A stretch of 6,745 bases of DNA from Candidatus Scatomorpha merdipullorum (GCA_018716795.1 DVJK01000244.1:1-6745), one strand, 5' to 3'. Positions 1 to 5,806 are shown, numbered from the stretch's first letter. The notes: a model not told the origin generated them from the letters alone. Translations and numbers: made by a program.

Positions 1-4
1 CCGG

Positions 5-10
5 AAGGAG
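5..10 (+). promoter_or_regulatory. Ribosome-binding site of galE
   Basis: AAGGAG lies 7 bases before the ATG at 18, which fixes that ATG as the galE start. Only 17 bases precede the gene in this window, so its promoter is not visible. Confidence 0.8.
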
Positions 11-17
11 CGTTCCC

Positions 18-1037
18 ATGTCCATACTTGTCAGCGGCGGCGCGGGCTATATCGGCAGCCACACCTGCGTGGAGCTCGCCAACGCGGGATACGACGTCGT
101 CATTGCGGACAACCTCATAAATTCGAGCGCCGAGGCCGTGCGCCGCGTGCGCGAGCTCACGGGGAAGGACATACCCTTCTTCAAGGCCGAGCTCTGCGAC
201 CCGGCCCAGGTCGAGGTCGTTTTCGCCTCCTGCCCGGATATCGACTCCGTCATACACTTCGCCGGGCTCAAGGCCGTGGGCGAGAGTGTGGAAAAGCCGC
301 TCGAGTACTACACGAACAACCTCGTCAACACGCTGATGATTCTAAACGAGATGCGCCGCCGCGGCGTGCGCAACTTCGTCTTCTCCTCCTCCGCGACCGT
401 CTACGGCACGCCGGAGACCGTGCCCATACCCGAGAGCGCGCCCGTCGGCGGCACGACGAACCCCTACGGCACGACGAAGCTCTTTATCGAGCGCATACTC
501 TCCGACTGCTGCGCCGCGGACCCGGAGCTCAACGTCGCGCTGCTGCGGTACTTCAACCCCATCGGCGCGCACCCCTCGGGCCGGATAGGCGAGGACCCCA
601 ACGGCATCCCGAACAACCTCGTGCCCTATATCGCCCAGGTGGCGGTCGGGAGGCTTGAGAAGCTGCACGTCTACGGCGACGACTATCCCACGCCCGACGG
701 CACGGGCGTGCGCGACTACATCCACGTCGTCGACCTCGCGCGCGGCCACGTCGCAGCGCTCGAGAAGCTGGAGACGAACTGCGGCCTCTTTGTCTGCAAC
801 CTCGGCACGGGCAGGGGATACTCTGTCTTCGACGTGCTCCACGCCTATGAGCGCGCCTGCGGGCGCACTCTGCCCTACGTCGTCGATCCCCGCCGCCCCG
901 GCGACATCGCCGTCTGCTACGCCGACACGGAGAAGGCCGAGCGGGAGCTCGGCTGGAGGGCCGAGTTTGACCTCGACGACATGTGCGCCAGCTCCTGGAA
1001 GTGGCAGAGCATGAACCCGAACGGCTACGGCGGCTGA
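18..1037 (+). CDS. galE: UDP-glucose 4-epimerase
   Basis: This cytosolic NAD-dependent enzyme interconverts UDP-galactose and UDP-glucose (Leloir pathway) and supplies UDP-galactose for glycolipids and surface sugars. The protein is 339 residues, almost the same as the 338 of E. coli GalE. The short-chain dehydrogenase features are intact: the NAD-binding GGAGYIGS at residues 7-14, the FAGLKAVGES segment at 81-90, SSSATVYG at 123-130 with the catalytic Ser, and the Tyr150-x-x-x-Lys154 pair in NPYGTTK. The GVRDYIHVVDLARGH block at 230-244 is typical of GalE. AAGGAG supports the ATG at 18. A terminator hairpin follows 17 bases after the stop codon. The next genes handle nucleotide sugars and glycolipids, so GalE may set the UDP-Gal/UDP-Glc balance for the lipid glycosyltransferase at 2078; that link is inferred. 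The closely related UDP-GlcNAc or UDP-GalNAc epimerase activity cannot be excluded from sequence alone. Confidence 0.96.
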   Translation: MSILVSGGAGYIGSHTCVELANAGYDVVIADNLINSSAEAVRRVRELTGKDIPFFKAELCDPAQVEVVFASCPDIDSVIHFAGLKAVGESVEKPLEYYTNNLVNTLMILNEMRRRGVRNFVFSSSATVYGTPETVPIPESAPVGGTTNPYGTTKLFIERILSDCCAADPELNVALLRYFNPIGAHPSGRIGEDPNGIPNNLVPYIAQVAVGRLEKLHVYGDDYPTPDGTGVRDYIHVVDLARGHVAALEKLETNCGLFVCNLGTGRGYSVFDVLHAYERACGRTLPYVVDPRRPGDIAVCYADTEKAERELGWRAEFDLDDMCASSWKWQSMNPNGYGG

Positions 1038-1054
1038 GGAAAATATAAATAAGC

Positions 1055-1081
1055 AAAGCCCCGGGGCCTCCGGGGCTTTTT
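1055..1081 (+). terminator. Rho-independent terminator or attenuator after galE
   Basis: A 10-bp perfect stem pairs 1055-1064 (AAAGCCCCGG) with 1070-1079 (CCGGGGCTTT) around a 5-base loop (GGCCT) and runs into five Ts (1077-1081). The next gene's ribosome-binding site begins two bases later, so the hairpin lies in the untranslated leader of that gene if transcripts read through. It could therefore be a partial terminator that lowers expression of the downstream genes relative to galE. Confidence 0.85.
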
Positions 1082-1082
1082 C

Positions 1083-1088
1083 GAGAGG
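1083..1088 (+). promoter_or_regulatory. Ribosome-binding site that selects the start at 1098
   Basis: GAGAGG ends directly before an ATG at 1089, leaving no spacer for that codon, but lies 9 bases before the in-frame ATG at 1098. The second ATG is therefore the better start. Confidence 0.65.
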
Positions 1089-1097
1089 ATGGTTATT

Positions 1098-2009
1098 ATG
1101 AGCACACCCACGCTGGTCGTCATGGCCGCGGGCATGGGCAGCCGCTACGGCGGGCTCAAGCAGCTCGACGCGGTCGGGCCGCACGGGCAGGTCATATTGG
1201 ATTACTCCGTCTACGACGCATACCGCGCGGGCTTTGAGCGCGTCGTGTTCGTCATAAAGCCGGAGATAGAGGCCGCCTTCCGCGAGCGGGTGGGGGAGAG
1301 GATCGCGCGCAAAATGGACGCGCGCTACGTCTTCCAGACGCTTGAAGACCTGCCCGCAGGCTATTCCGCGCCCGAGGGCCGCGTCAAGCCCTGGGGCACC
1401 TGCCACGCCGTGCTCGCCGCGAGGGGCGAGGTTGATGGGCCCTTCGCCGTCATAAACGCGGACGACCGCTACGGCCCCGAGGGCTTCCGGGGCATATACG
1501 AGCACTTTAAACGCGCCTCCGCCGGCGAATACTGCATGGCGGGCTATCTGCTCGGCAACACGCTCACGGAAAACGGCTCCGTCGCCCGCGGCGTCTGCGA
1601 GACGGACTCCGAGGGCAGGCTTGTCTCCGTAACCGAGCGCACGAGGATAGAGAAGACCGCCTCCGGCGCGCGCTATACCGAGGACGGCGGCGCAAGCTGG
1701 ACGGATATCGCGCTTGACAGCACGGTCAGCATGAACCTCTGGGGCTTCACCCGCGACTTCATGGACGAGGCCTGGACGCGCTTTCCCGCCTTCCTCGACC
1801 GGACGCTGAGGGAAAACCCGCTCAAGGGCGAGTATTTCCTGCCCGGCGTCGTCACGCAGCTGCTCGAGGAGGGGCGGGCGAGCGTGCGCGTCCTCAGGAC
1901 CCGCGACCGCTGGTACGGCGTCACGTACAAGGAGGACAGGGCCTCCGTCACGGCGGCCTTCGGGCGGCTTACGGAGGAAGGAGTTTATCCGGAAGAGCTC
2001 TGGGCTTGA
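1098..2009 (+). CDS. Nucleotidyltransferase family protein (sugar-1-phosphate NTP transferase-like)
   Basis: The predicted 303-residue cytosolic protein looks like an NTP_transferase (GT-A fold) enzyme, which joins a nucleoside triphosphate to a sugar 1-phosphate and releases pyrophosphate. The N-terminus carries the nucleotide-binding signature VVMAAGMGSRYGGLKQ at residues 7-22, with the G-x-G-S-R turn and a following Lys. PWGTCHAV at 98-105 fits the base-contacting loop. INADDRYG at 119-126 offers the acidic pair expected to hold Mg2+. VSMNLWGF at 210-217 and WYGVTYKED at 272-280 are further conserved-looking blocks on the sugar side. I start it at 1098 rather than 1089 because only 1098 has a sensible ribosome-binding-site spacing. 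The gene sits between galE and a lipid glycosyltransferase, which favours a role in making UDP-Glc, UDP-Gal or a related nucleotide sugar. It does not look like a standard GalU, RmlA or GlmU, so the substrate is unknown. Confidence 0.85.
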   Translation: MSTPTLVVMAAGMGSRYGGLKQLDAVGPHGQVILDYSVYDAYRAGFERVVFVIKPEIEAAFRERVGERIARKMDARYVFQTLEDLPAGYSAPEGRVKPWGTCHAVLAARGEVDGPFAVINADDRYGPEGFRGIYEHFKRASAGEYCMAGYLLGNTLTENGSVARGVCETDSEGRLVSVTERTRIEKTASGARYTEDGGASWTDIALDSTVSMNLWGFTRDFMDEAWTRFPAFLDRTLRENPLKGEYFLPGVVTQLLEEGRASVRVLRTRDRWYGVTYKEDRASVTAAFGRLTEEGVYPEELWA

Positions 2010-2046
2010 GCCTTTGTTGAAATTTCGGGGATAAAGTAGAAACAGA

Positions 2047-2070
2047 CGGGCCGGTACGCCCGCTTACGGG
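2047..2070 (+). other. Two overlapping short hairpins before the glycosyltransferase gene
   Basis: CGGGC (2047-2051) can pair with GCCCG (2058-2062). Alternatively CCCG (2059-2062) can pair with CGGG (2067-2070), which is part of the Shine-Dalgarno region. The two share bases 2059-2062 and exclude each other. The stems are only 5 and 4 bp, so chance in GC-rich DNA is quite possible. Confidence 0.25.
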
Positions 2071-2073
2071 AGG
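2068..2073 (+). promoter_or_regulatory. Ribosome-binding site of the glycosyltransferase gene
   Basis: GGGAGG lies 4 bases before the ATG at 2078. The spacing is slightly short but usable, and it supports this ATG over later ones. Confidence 0.7.
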
Positions 2074-2077
2074 CAAC

Positions 2078-3181
2078 ATGAAGCTGCTCATACTCACCTG
2101 CAGTACCGGCGGAGGACACACCTCCGCCGCCCGCGCCGTGGCAGAGGCGGCGTCCGAAGCCGGGGCCGAGTGCGTCATAATGGACGCGCTGCGTTTCCTG
2201 CCCGGCGTCGAGGGAAAGGTCATAAGCCGGGGCCACACCTTTGTATACCGCCACATGCCCCGCCTCTTCGGCGTGGGCTATCGCATGGAGCGGCGCGGCG
2301 GGGCCAGGGCCTTCCGCGTCACCTGCGCCAGGGGCGCGAGGGCGCTTCGCCGCTGCATCCTCGAGGGCGGCTACGACGCCGTCTTCAGCGTCCATGTTTT
2401 CGCGTCCTTCATGCTCAGCGAGCTGCGCCGCCGCGGGCTTTTGAACGTGCCCGCCGCCCAGGTCGCCACGGACTACACCTGCAGCCCGGGCTTCGCCGAG
2501 TGCAACCTCGACCTCAACTTCATCCCGCTGGGCCTGCGCGACGAGTTCATCGCCTGCGGCCTCAGGCCGGAGCAGCTGGCCGACACCGGCATACCCGTCC
2601 GCCGGGAGTTCTCCCGCGGCAAGACCCGCGAGCACGCGCGCCGCCTGCTCAAGCTGCCCAAGAGCGGGCCGCTTGTGCTCTTGATGTGCGGCTCCATGGG
2701 CTGCGGCCCGATGGAGGAGCTCGCCGAGGGCCTGAGCGCCGCCCTGCCCGAGGACGGCACGCTCGCCGTGCTCTGCGGCACGAACGAGCGCCTGAAGGCG
2801 GACATAGAGGCGGCCGGGCTTGCAAATGTGCGGCCCGTGGGCTATACTAAGCGCGTCAGCCTGTGGATGGACGCGGCCGACCTCATAATAAGCAAGCCGG
2901 GCGGCCTCACCAGCAGCGAGGCCATGGCCAAGCGCCTGCCGATGATTATCGTCGACGCCGTCCCCGGCTGCGAGACGAAGAACCTCGAATATCTGACCGC
3001 GCGCGGCTGCGCACGCTTTGTGCCGGTGGAGGACATACCCGCCGCGGCGCGCGAGCTGCTTCTCAACGCCGATGAGCGCGAGGAAATCCGCGGCAGGATA
3101 GAGCAGAACTTCCCTCAGGGCGCCGCCGAGCGCATAACCGAGGCGCTCTTTGGCCTCGCCAAAGGGCAAAGCAGGGGATAA
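2078..3181 (+). CDS. MGDG synthase / UgtP-like diacylglycerol glycosyltransferase (GT28)
   Basis: This 367-residue protein has the two-domain GT-B layout of monogalactosyldiacylglycerol synthase and the processive diacylglycerol glucosyltransferase UgtP, which move a sugar from a UDP-sugar to diacylglycerol on the inner membrane face. The N-terminal acceptor half starts with CSTGGGHTSAA (8-18), the glycine-rich loop of the family, and continues with the YRHMPRLFGVGYRM block (57-70), VHVFASFMLSELRRRG (105-120) and QVATDYTCSPGF (128-139). The C-terminal donor half has VLLMCGSMGCGP (200-211), then KPGGLTSSEAMAKRLPMI (273-290), the UDP-sugar-binding signature, and the PGCETKN loop (296-302). I see no signal peptide or membrane helix, which suits a peripheral enzyme. 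The stop is followed five bases later by the start of a phosphatidyltransferase gene, suggesting co-translation. MurG is a distant relative but lacks this N-terminal domain. The sugar (Glc or Gal) cannot be told from sequence; nearby galE leaves both open. Confidence 0.88.
   Translation: MKLLILTCSTGGGHTSAARAVAEAASEAGAECVIMDALRFLPGVEGKVISRGHTFVYRHMPRLFGVGYRMERRGGARAFRVTCARGARALRRCILEGGYDAVFSVHVFASFMLSELRRRGLLNVPAAQVATDYTCSPGFAECNLDLNFIPLGLRDEFIACGLRPEQLADTGIPVRREFSRGKTREHARRLLKLPKSGPLVLLMCGSMGCGPMEELAEGLSAALPEDGTLAVLCGTNERLKADIEAAGLANVRPVGYTKRVSLWMDAADLIISKPGGLTSSEAMAKRLPMIIVDAVPGCETKNLEYLTARGCARFVPVEDIPAAARELLLNADEREEIRGRIEQNFPQGAAERITEALFGLAKGQSRG
3173..3177 (+). promoter_or_regulatory. Ribosome-binding site for the GTG start at 3187
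   Basis: AGGGG lies 9 bases before GTG 3187 but only 3 bases before the in-frame ATG at 3181, which is directly followed by TAA. The spacing and the stop codon together make GTG the working start. Confidence 0.6.
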
Positions 3182-3186
3182 TGTAA

Positions 3187-3756
3187 GTGAAAAAGGAAAC
3201 CGCACGCGAATATTTCTCCATACCCAACCTGTTGAGCTATTTCCGGCTCATACTCATACCGGTCTATCTCGTCGTATACTTCCGGGCAGAGGAGCCCGGC
3301 GACTATGTCTGGGCGGCGCTGGTCATCGCCGTCTCCGGCTTTACCGACATGTTCGACGGCAAGATTGCGCGGCACTTCAACATGATAACGGAGTGGGGCA
3401 AGCTCATCGACCCCGTCGCGGACAAGCTGACGATGGCCTCCGTCGCGCTGAGCCTGGCCTTCGACTTCCCGCTCATGCGGGCGGTCTTCGCGCTGTACGT
3501 GGTCAAGGAGGGCTTCATGGGCGTCATGGGCCTCATAATGCTCCGCCGCGGCTTCAAGCTCGACGGCGCGATGTGGTACGGCAAGGTCTGCACCGCCGTG
3601 ACCTACGCCGTCATCTTCGTCCTCCTGCTGTTCCCCAAGCTCCCGCCCGAATGGCAGACCGCCCTCATAAGCGTGCAGATAGCCGTGACCCTCATGGCCT
3701 TCGCCCTCTACGCCGCCTACTACCGCCGGGTGTGGAAGCGGATGAAAAAAGCGTAA
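3187..3756 (+). CDS. CDP-alcohol phosphatidyltransferase (PgsA/cardiolipin-synthase-like)
   Basis: This 189-residue membrane enzyme should use CDP-diacylglycerol and an alcohol acceptor to make a phospholipid and CMP. It shows the whole family motif: Asp54-x2-Asp57-Gly58-x2-Ala61-Arg62-x8-Gly71-x3-Asp75-x3-Asp79, whose aspartates bind two metal ions. The opening SIPNLLSYFRLILIPVYLVV (11-30) is the usual first segment of PgsA-type enzymes (IPN..T..R). Hydrophobic stretches near 16-33, 41-54, 82-104, 109-120, 137-151 and 160-178 fit about six membrane helices, and the tail is basic (RRVWKRMKKA). Where PgsA normally reads R-E-F after the motif, this has VVKEGF (105-110), so it is a divergent member; glycerol-3-phosphate or phosphatidylglycerol are the likeliest acceptors. 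The start is GTG, five bases after the glycosyltransferase stop. Coupling with a glycolipid enzyme suggests the pair tunes membrane lipid mix; this is inference. Confidence 0.85.
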   Translation: MKKETAREYFSIPNLLSYFRLILIPVYLVVYFRAEEPGDYVWAALVIAVSGFTDMFDGKIARHFNMITEWGKLIDPVADKLTMASVALSLAFDFPLMRAVFALYVVKEGFMGVMGLIMLRRGFKLDGAMWYGKVCTAVTYAVIFVLLLFPKLPPEWQTALISVQIAVTLMAFALYAAYYRRVWKRMKKA

Positions 3757-3765
3757 ATAAAGCTC

Positions 3766-3796
3766 AAAAAGCGGACGCCGCGGCGTCCGCTTTTTT
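3766..3796 (+). terminator. Two-way Rho-independent terminator between convergent genes
   Basis: Bases 3771-3790 form a perfect 20-bp palindrome, folding as an 8-bp stem with a CGCG loop. Five As precede it (3766-3770) and six Ts follow (3791-3796), so it reads as a terminator on both strands. It serves the phosphatidyltransferase gene ending at 3756 and the leftward ATPase gene, whose TAA stop (3797-3795) overlaps the T tract. Confidence 0.93.
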
Positions 3797-5684
3797 ATTT
3801 CCCCTTCCGGCCCAGGAGGAGGGAGGAGTTTATTATAACGAGCACGCTGCCCGCGTTGTGGACGAGGGCGCCCACCACGGGGCCGAGGAGGCCTGGGATT
3901 GCGAGGCCTATCGCGAGGAAGTTGAGGCACATGGAGAAGGCTATGTTGAGCTTTATCGTCCGCATCATCCTCCGGCTCAGGCGCAGGAGGTGGGGCAGCT
4001 CCGCTATGTCGTCGTTCACGAGGGCGATGTCCGCCGCGTCTATGGCAATGTCGCTGCCTATGCCGCCCATGGCTATGCCAGTGTCGGCCGCGCGGAGCGC
4101 CGGCGCGTCGTTTATCCCGTCGCCTATCATGCAGACAGGGCTGTTTGCGGAGCGGCAGCCGGCGATATACCGGAGCTTGTCCTCGGGCAGGCACTCGGCG
4201 TGGACCTCGTCTATTCCGGCGCTCGCGGCGATGCTTTCCGCCGCGCCGCGGCGGTCGCCCGTGAGCAGGACGGGCGTGACGCCCTCGGCCTTGACGGCGC
4301 GTATCGTATCCGCCGCGTCGGCGCGAAGCGCGTCCGAGAGGGCGATGACGCCCGCGGCTTCGCCGTCCACGGCGATAAAGGCGGCGGTCGAGCCGCCCTC
4401 GGAGAGCTTCGCCGCGAGCGCCGTGAGCTCCGCGTCCGGCGCGCAGCCGGCCTCGCTCAGAAGCTCCGCGCGCCCGGCGAGCAGGCTCCGCCCCTTCACG
4501 ACGGCGCTCACGCCCCGGCCCGGCAGCATTTTGAAGCCCTCGGCCTCGGGGACCTCAAGCCCCGCTGCCCGGCAGCACTCGACTATCGCCCGGCCCAGCG
4601 GGTGCTCGCTTCGCGCCTCCGCGCCGGCGGCGAGGGAGAAGAGCTCCTCGTCCGTCAGGCCCGGCAGGCGGCTTTTGACGGCGCTCACGCGCAGCCTGCC
4701 CTCGGTGAGGGTACCGGTCTTGTCAAAGCACACGCGCTTTACCTGCGCCAGCCGCTCGAGCGCGTCGCCCTCGCGCACGAGGAAGCCGTGCTTCGTCGCG
4801 TTGCCTATCGCGGCCATGATGGCCGTCGGCGTGGCCAGCACCAGCGCGCAGGGGCAGAAGACCACGAGAATGGTCACCGCGCGTATTATCTCGCCCGTCG
4901 CGGCCCAGGTCACTGCCGCCGCGCTCAGGGCGATAACGACTATCCAGGTCGCCCAGCGGTCGGCCAGGCCGACTATCTTCGCCTTCCCGGCGTCCGCGCT
5001 CTGCACCAGCCTCACCATGCGCTGGATGGAGCTGTCCTCGCCCACGCGCGTCGCGCGCATGTCGAAGCTCCCGAAGCGGTTCACCGTGCCGGAGCTCACC
5101 TCGTCGCCCGGGCCCTTGTCCGCCGGCAGGCTCTCGCCGGTCATGACGCTCTGGTCCACGCTCGTCTCTCCGGAGACTATCACGCCGTCGACGGGGATGC
5201 TCTCGCCGGGCAGGACGCGCAGCAGCTCGCCGACCCTGACCTCCTGCGCCGGTATTAGCTCCTCGCCCGCCGCCGTCAGCCGCCGCGCGGAGACCGGCGT
5301 GAGCTTTACCAGCCGCTCTATGCCCGCGCGCGCCCGCGAGACCGTCACGTCCTCGAGCAGCGCGCCGAGCTGCATGATGAAGGCCACCTCGCCCGCCGCG
5401 AAGTGCTCGCCCGTTATCACTGAGGCCGTGAGCGCGAGGGAAACCAGCACGTCGGCCTTGATGTCAAAGGCCGTGATAAGCCCCACGACGGCCTCGAGGA
5501 TTATCGGCACGCCGCAGAGGATTATCGCCGCCCAGGCCGCGTCGAAGGGGAGGGGCAGGAGGTCGAAGAGGCTTATGAGCAGCGAGACGCCGCCTATCGC
5601 AAGGCAGCTTATCTCGCGCCGCATCCCGCCCCAGCCGGCCGCGGCCTCGAGCGCGGCGGCAATCTTAAAGCGAAGCGTTTTCAT
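3795..5684 (-). CDS. Heavy-metal-translocating P1B-type ATPase without N-terminal metal-binding domain
   Basis: This 629-residue membrane pump should export a transition or heavy-metal cation at the cost of ATP. All P-type hallmarks are present: TGES (182-185, actuator domain), the metal-site CPC in membrane helix 6 (277-279), the phosphorylated Asp321 in DKTGTLT, the P1B-specific SEHPLG (359-364) in the nucleotide domain, and GDGINDAP (521-528). Eight hydrophobic segments are visible, near 25-41, 48-70, 76-92, 95-111, 243-262, 267-288, 575-598 and 603-624. No CxxC/HMA domain or His-rich region precedes the first helix, so it is shorter than typical CadA or CopA. CPC argues for a Zn/Cd/Pb or Cu pump, but the last helix reads HNAGS (609-613), not the Asp-x-Gly of Zn/Cd pumps, the Met-Ser-Ser of Cu pumps or the His-Glu-Gly of P1B-4, so the metal is unresolved. 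ATG 5684 is preferred to GTG 5693 because GAGG (5696-5693) sits 8 bases ahead of it and overlaps the GTG. Confidence 0.93.
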   Translation of the reverse strand: MKTLRFKIAAALEAAAGWGGMRREISCLAIGGVSLLISLFDLLPLPFDAAWAAIILCGVPIILEAVVGLITAFDIKADVLVSLALTASVITGEHFAAGEVAFIMQLGALLEDVTVSRARAGIERLVKLTPVSARRLTAAGEELIPAQEVRVGELLRVLPGESIPVDGVIVSGETSVDQSVMTGESLPADKGPGDEVSSGTVNRFGSFDMRATRVGEDSSIQRMVRLVQSADAGKAKIVGLADRWATWIVVIALSAAAVTWAATGEIIRAVTILVVFCPCALVLATPTAIMAAIGNATKHGFLVREGDALERLAQVKRVCFDKTGTLTEGRLRVSAVKSRLPGLTDEELFSLAAGAEARSEHPLGRAIVECCRAAGLEVPEAEGFKMLPGRGVSAVVKGRSLLAGRAELLSEAGCAPDAELTALAAKLSEGGSTAAFIAVDGEAAGVIALSDALRADAADTIRAVKAEGVTPVLLTGDRRGAAESIAASAGIDEVHAECLPEDKLRYIAGCRSANSPVCMIGDGINDAPALRAADTGIAMGGIGSDIAIDAADIALVNDDIAELPHLLRLSRRMMRTIKLNIAFSMCLNFLAIGLAIPGLLGPVVGALVHNAGSVLVIINSSLLLGRKGK

Positions 5685-5692
5685 TGGGCTCA

Positions 5693-5696
5693 CCTC
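5693..5696 (-). promoter_or_regulatory. Ribosome-binding site of the metal ATPase
   Basis: On the minus strand GAGG (5696 to 5693) lies 8 bases before ATG 5684 and overlaps the alternative GTG at 5693. This decides for the ATG. Confidence 0.7.
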
Positions 5697-5701
5697 GTAT
5701 A

Positions 5702-5723
5702 CATATAGGGGTATTGGTATATG
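5702..5723. promoter_or_regulatory. Possible operator (inverted repeat) over the ATPase promoter
   Basis: CATATA (5702-5707) and TATATG (5718-5723) form a perfect inverted repeat around GGGGTATTGG. The repeat overlaps three bases of the -10 box (5721-5726) and covers the expected transcription start, the classic place for a repressor. AT-rich arms resemble ArsR/SmtB-type sites, while the central ATACCCC on the minus strand recalls a half-site of CsoR-type operators. No regulator gene is in the window, so the protein is unknown. Confidence 0.45.
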
Positions 5724-5749
5724 ATAGCAGAGCCCCGCGCCCCTGTCAA
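5721..5749 (-). promoter_or_regulatory. SigA-type promoter of the metal ATPase
   Basis: On the minus strand TTGACA (5749-5744) is a perfect -35 box. A 17-base spacer leads to TATCAT (5726-5721), which has one mismatch to TATAAT. Transcription should begin near 5714, giving a leader of about 30 bases, too short for a riboswitch; control is therefore more likely by a DNA-binding protein. Confidence 0.85.
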
Positions 5750-5750
5750 G

Positions 5751-5774
5751 CGCGGCAGGGAAAAATCCGCCGCG
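5751..5774. repeat. Dyad between the two divergent promoters
   Basis: CGCGGC (5751-5756) pairs with GCCGCG (5769-5774). Inside it GGA (5759-5761) pairs with TCC (5766-5768) around AAAA, leaving a 2-base bulge (5757-5758). It sits between the -35 boxes of the ATPase and spoIIQ promoters. It may be a protein site or a chance GC dyad. Confidence 0.35.
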
Positions 5775-5777
5775 GGT

Positions 5778-5806
5778 GTATAAGCCCGGCCGGGCGTGTC
5801 AATACT
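5778..5806 (+). promoter_or_regulatory. SigF/SigG-like sporulation promoter of spoIIQ
   Basis: GTATA (5778-5782) matches the SigF/SigG -35 consensus. After 15 bases comes GTCAATACT (5798-5806), which fits the SigF -10 pattern GGnnAnAnT at every fixed position but the second. Read as a SigG promoter, AATACTA (5801-5807) after 18 bases matches six of seven positions of CATWHTA. The spacer contains the 12-bp palindrome GCCCGGCCGGGC (5784-5795). The expected start is near 5813. This fits spoIIQ, a known SigF target in Bacillus and Clostridioides. Confidence 0.6.

Noticed and set aside
342..1505. Minus-strand open frame of 387 codons opposite galE and the nucleotidyltransferase
   Set aside because: It is a shadow of two well-supported plus-strand genes and runs through the terminator at 1055-1081.
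2011..2046. Possible SigA promoter before the glycosyltransferase (TTGTTG-N17-TAGAAA)
   Set aside because: Only three of six and four of six consensus matches, so it is not distinguishable from background.
1985..3205. Minus-strand open frame of 406 codons opposite the glycosyltransferase
   Set aside because: The composition is typical of a reverse-complement shadow and it shows no motif, while the opposite strand encodes a clear GT28 protein.
3150..5258. Open plus-strand frame of 702 codons spanning the phosphatidyltransferase and the ATPase
   Set aside because: It crosses two real genes and a strong terminator, and its translation is Arg/Ala/His/Gly-rich with no domain.
3856..5724. Open plus-strand frame of 622 codons opposite the metal ATPase
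   Set aside because: Its translation is low-complexity (Ser, Ala, Arg, Pro) without recognisable domains, and it lies opposite a protein with every P-type motif. Long antisense frames are expected in GC-rich DNA.
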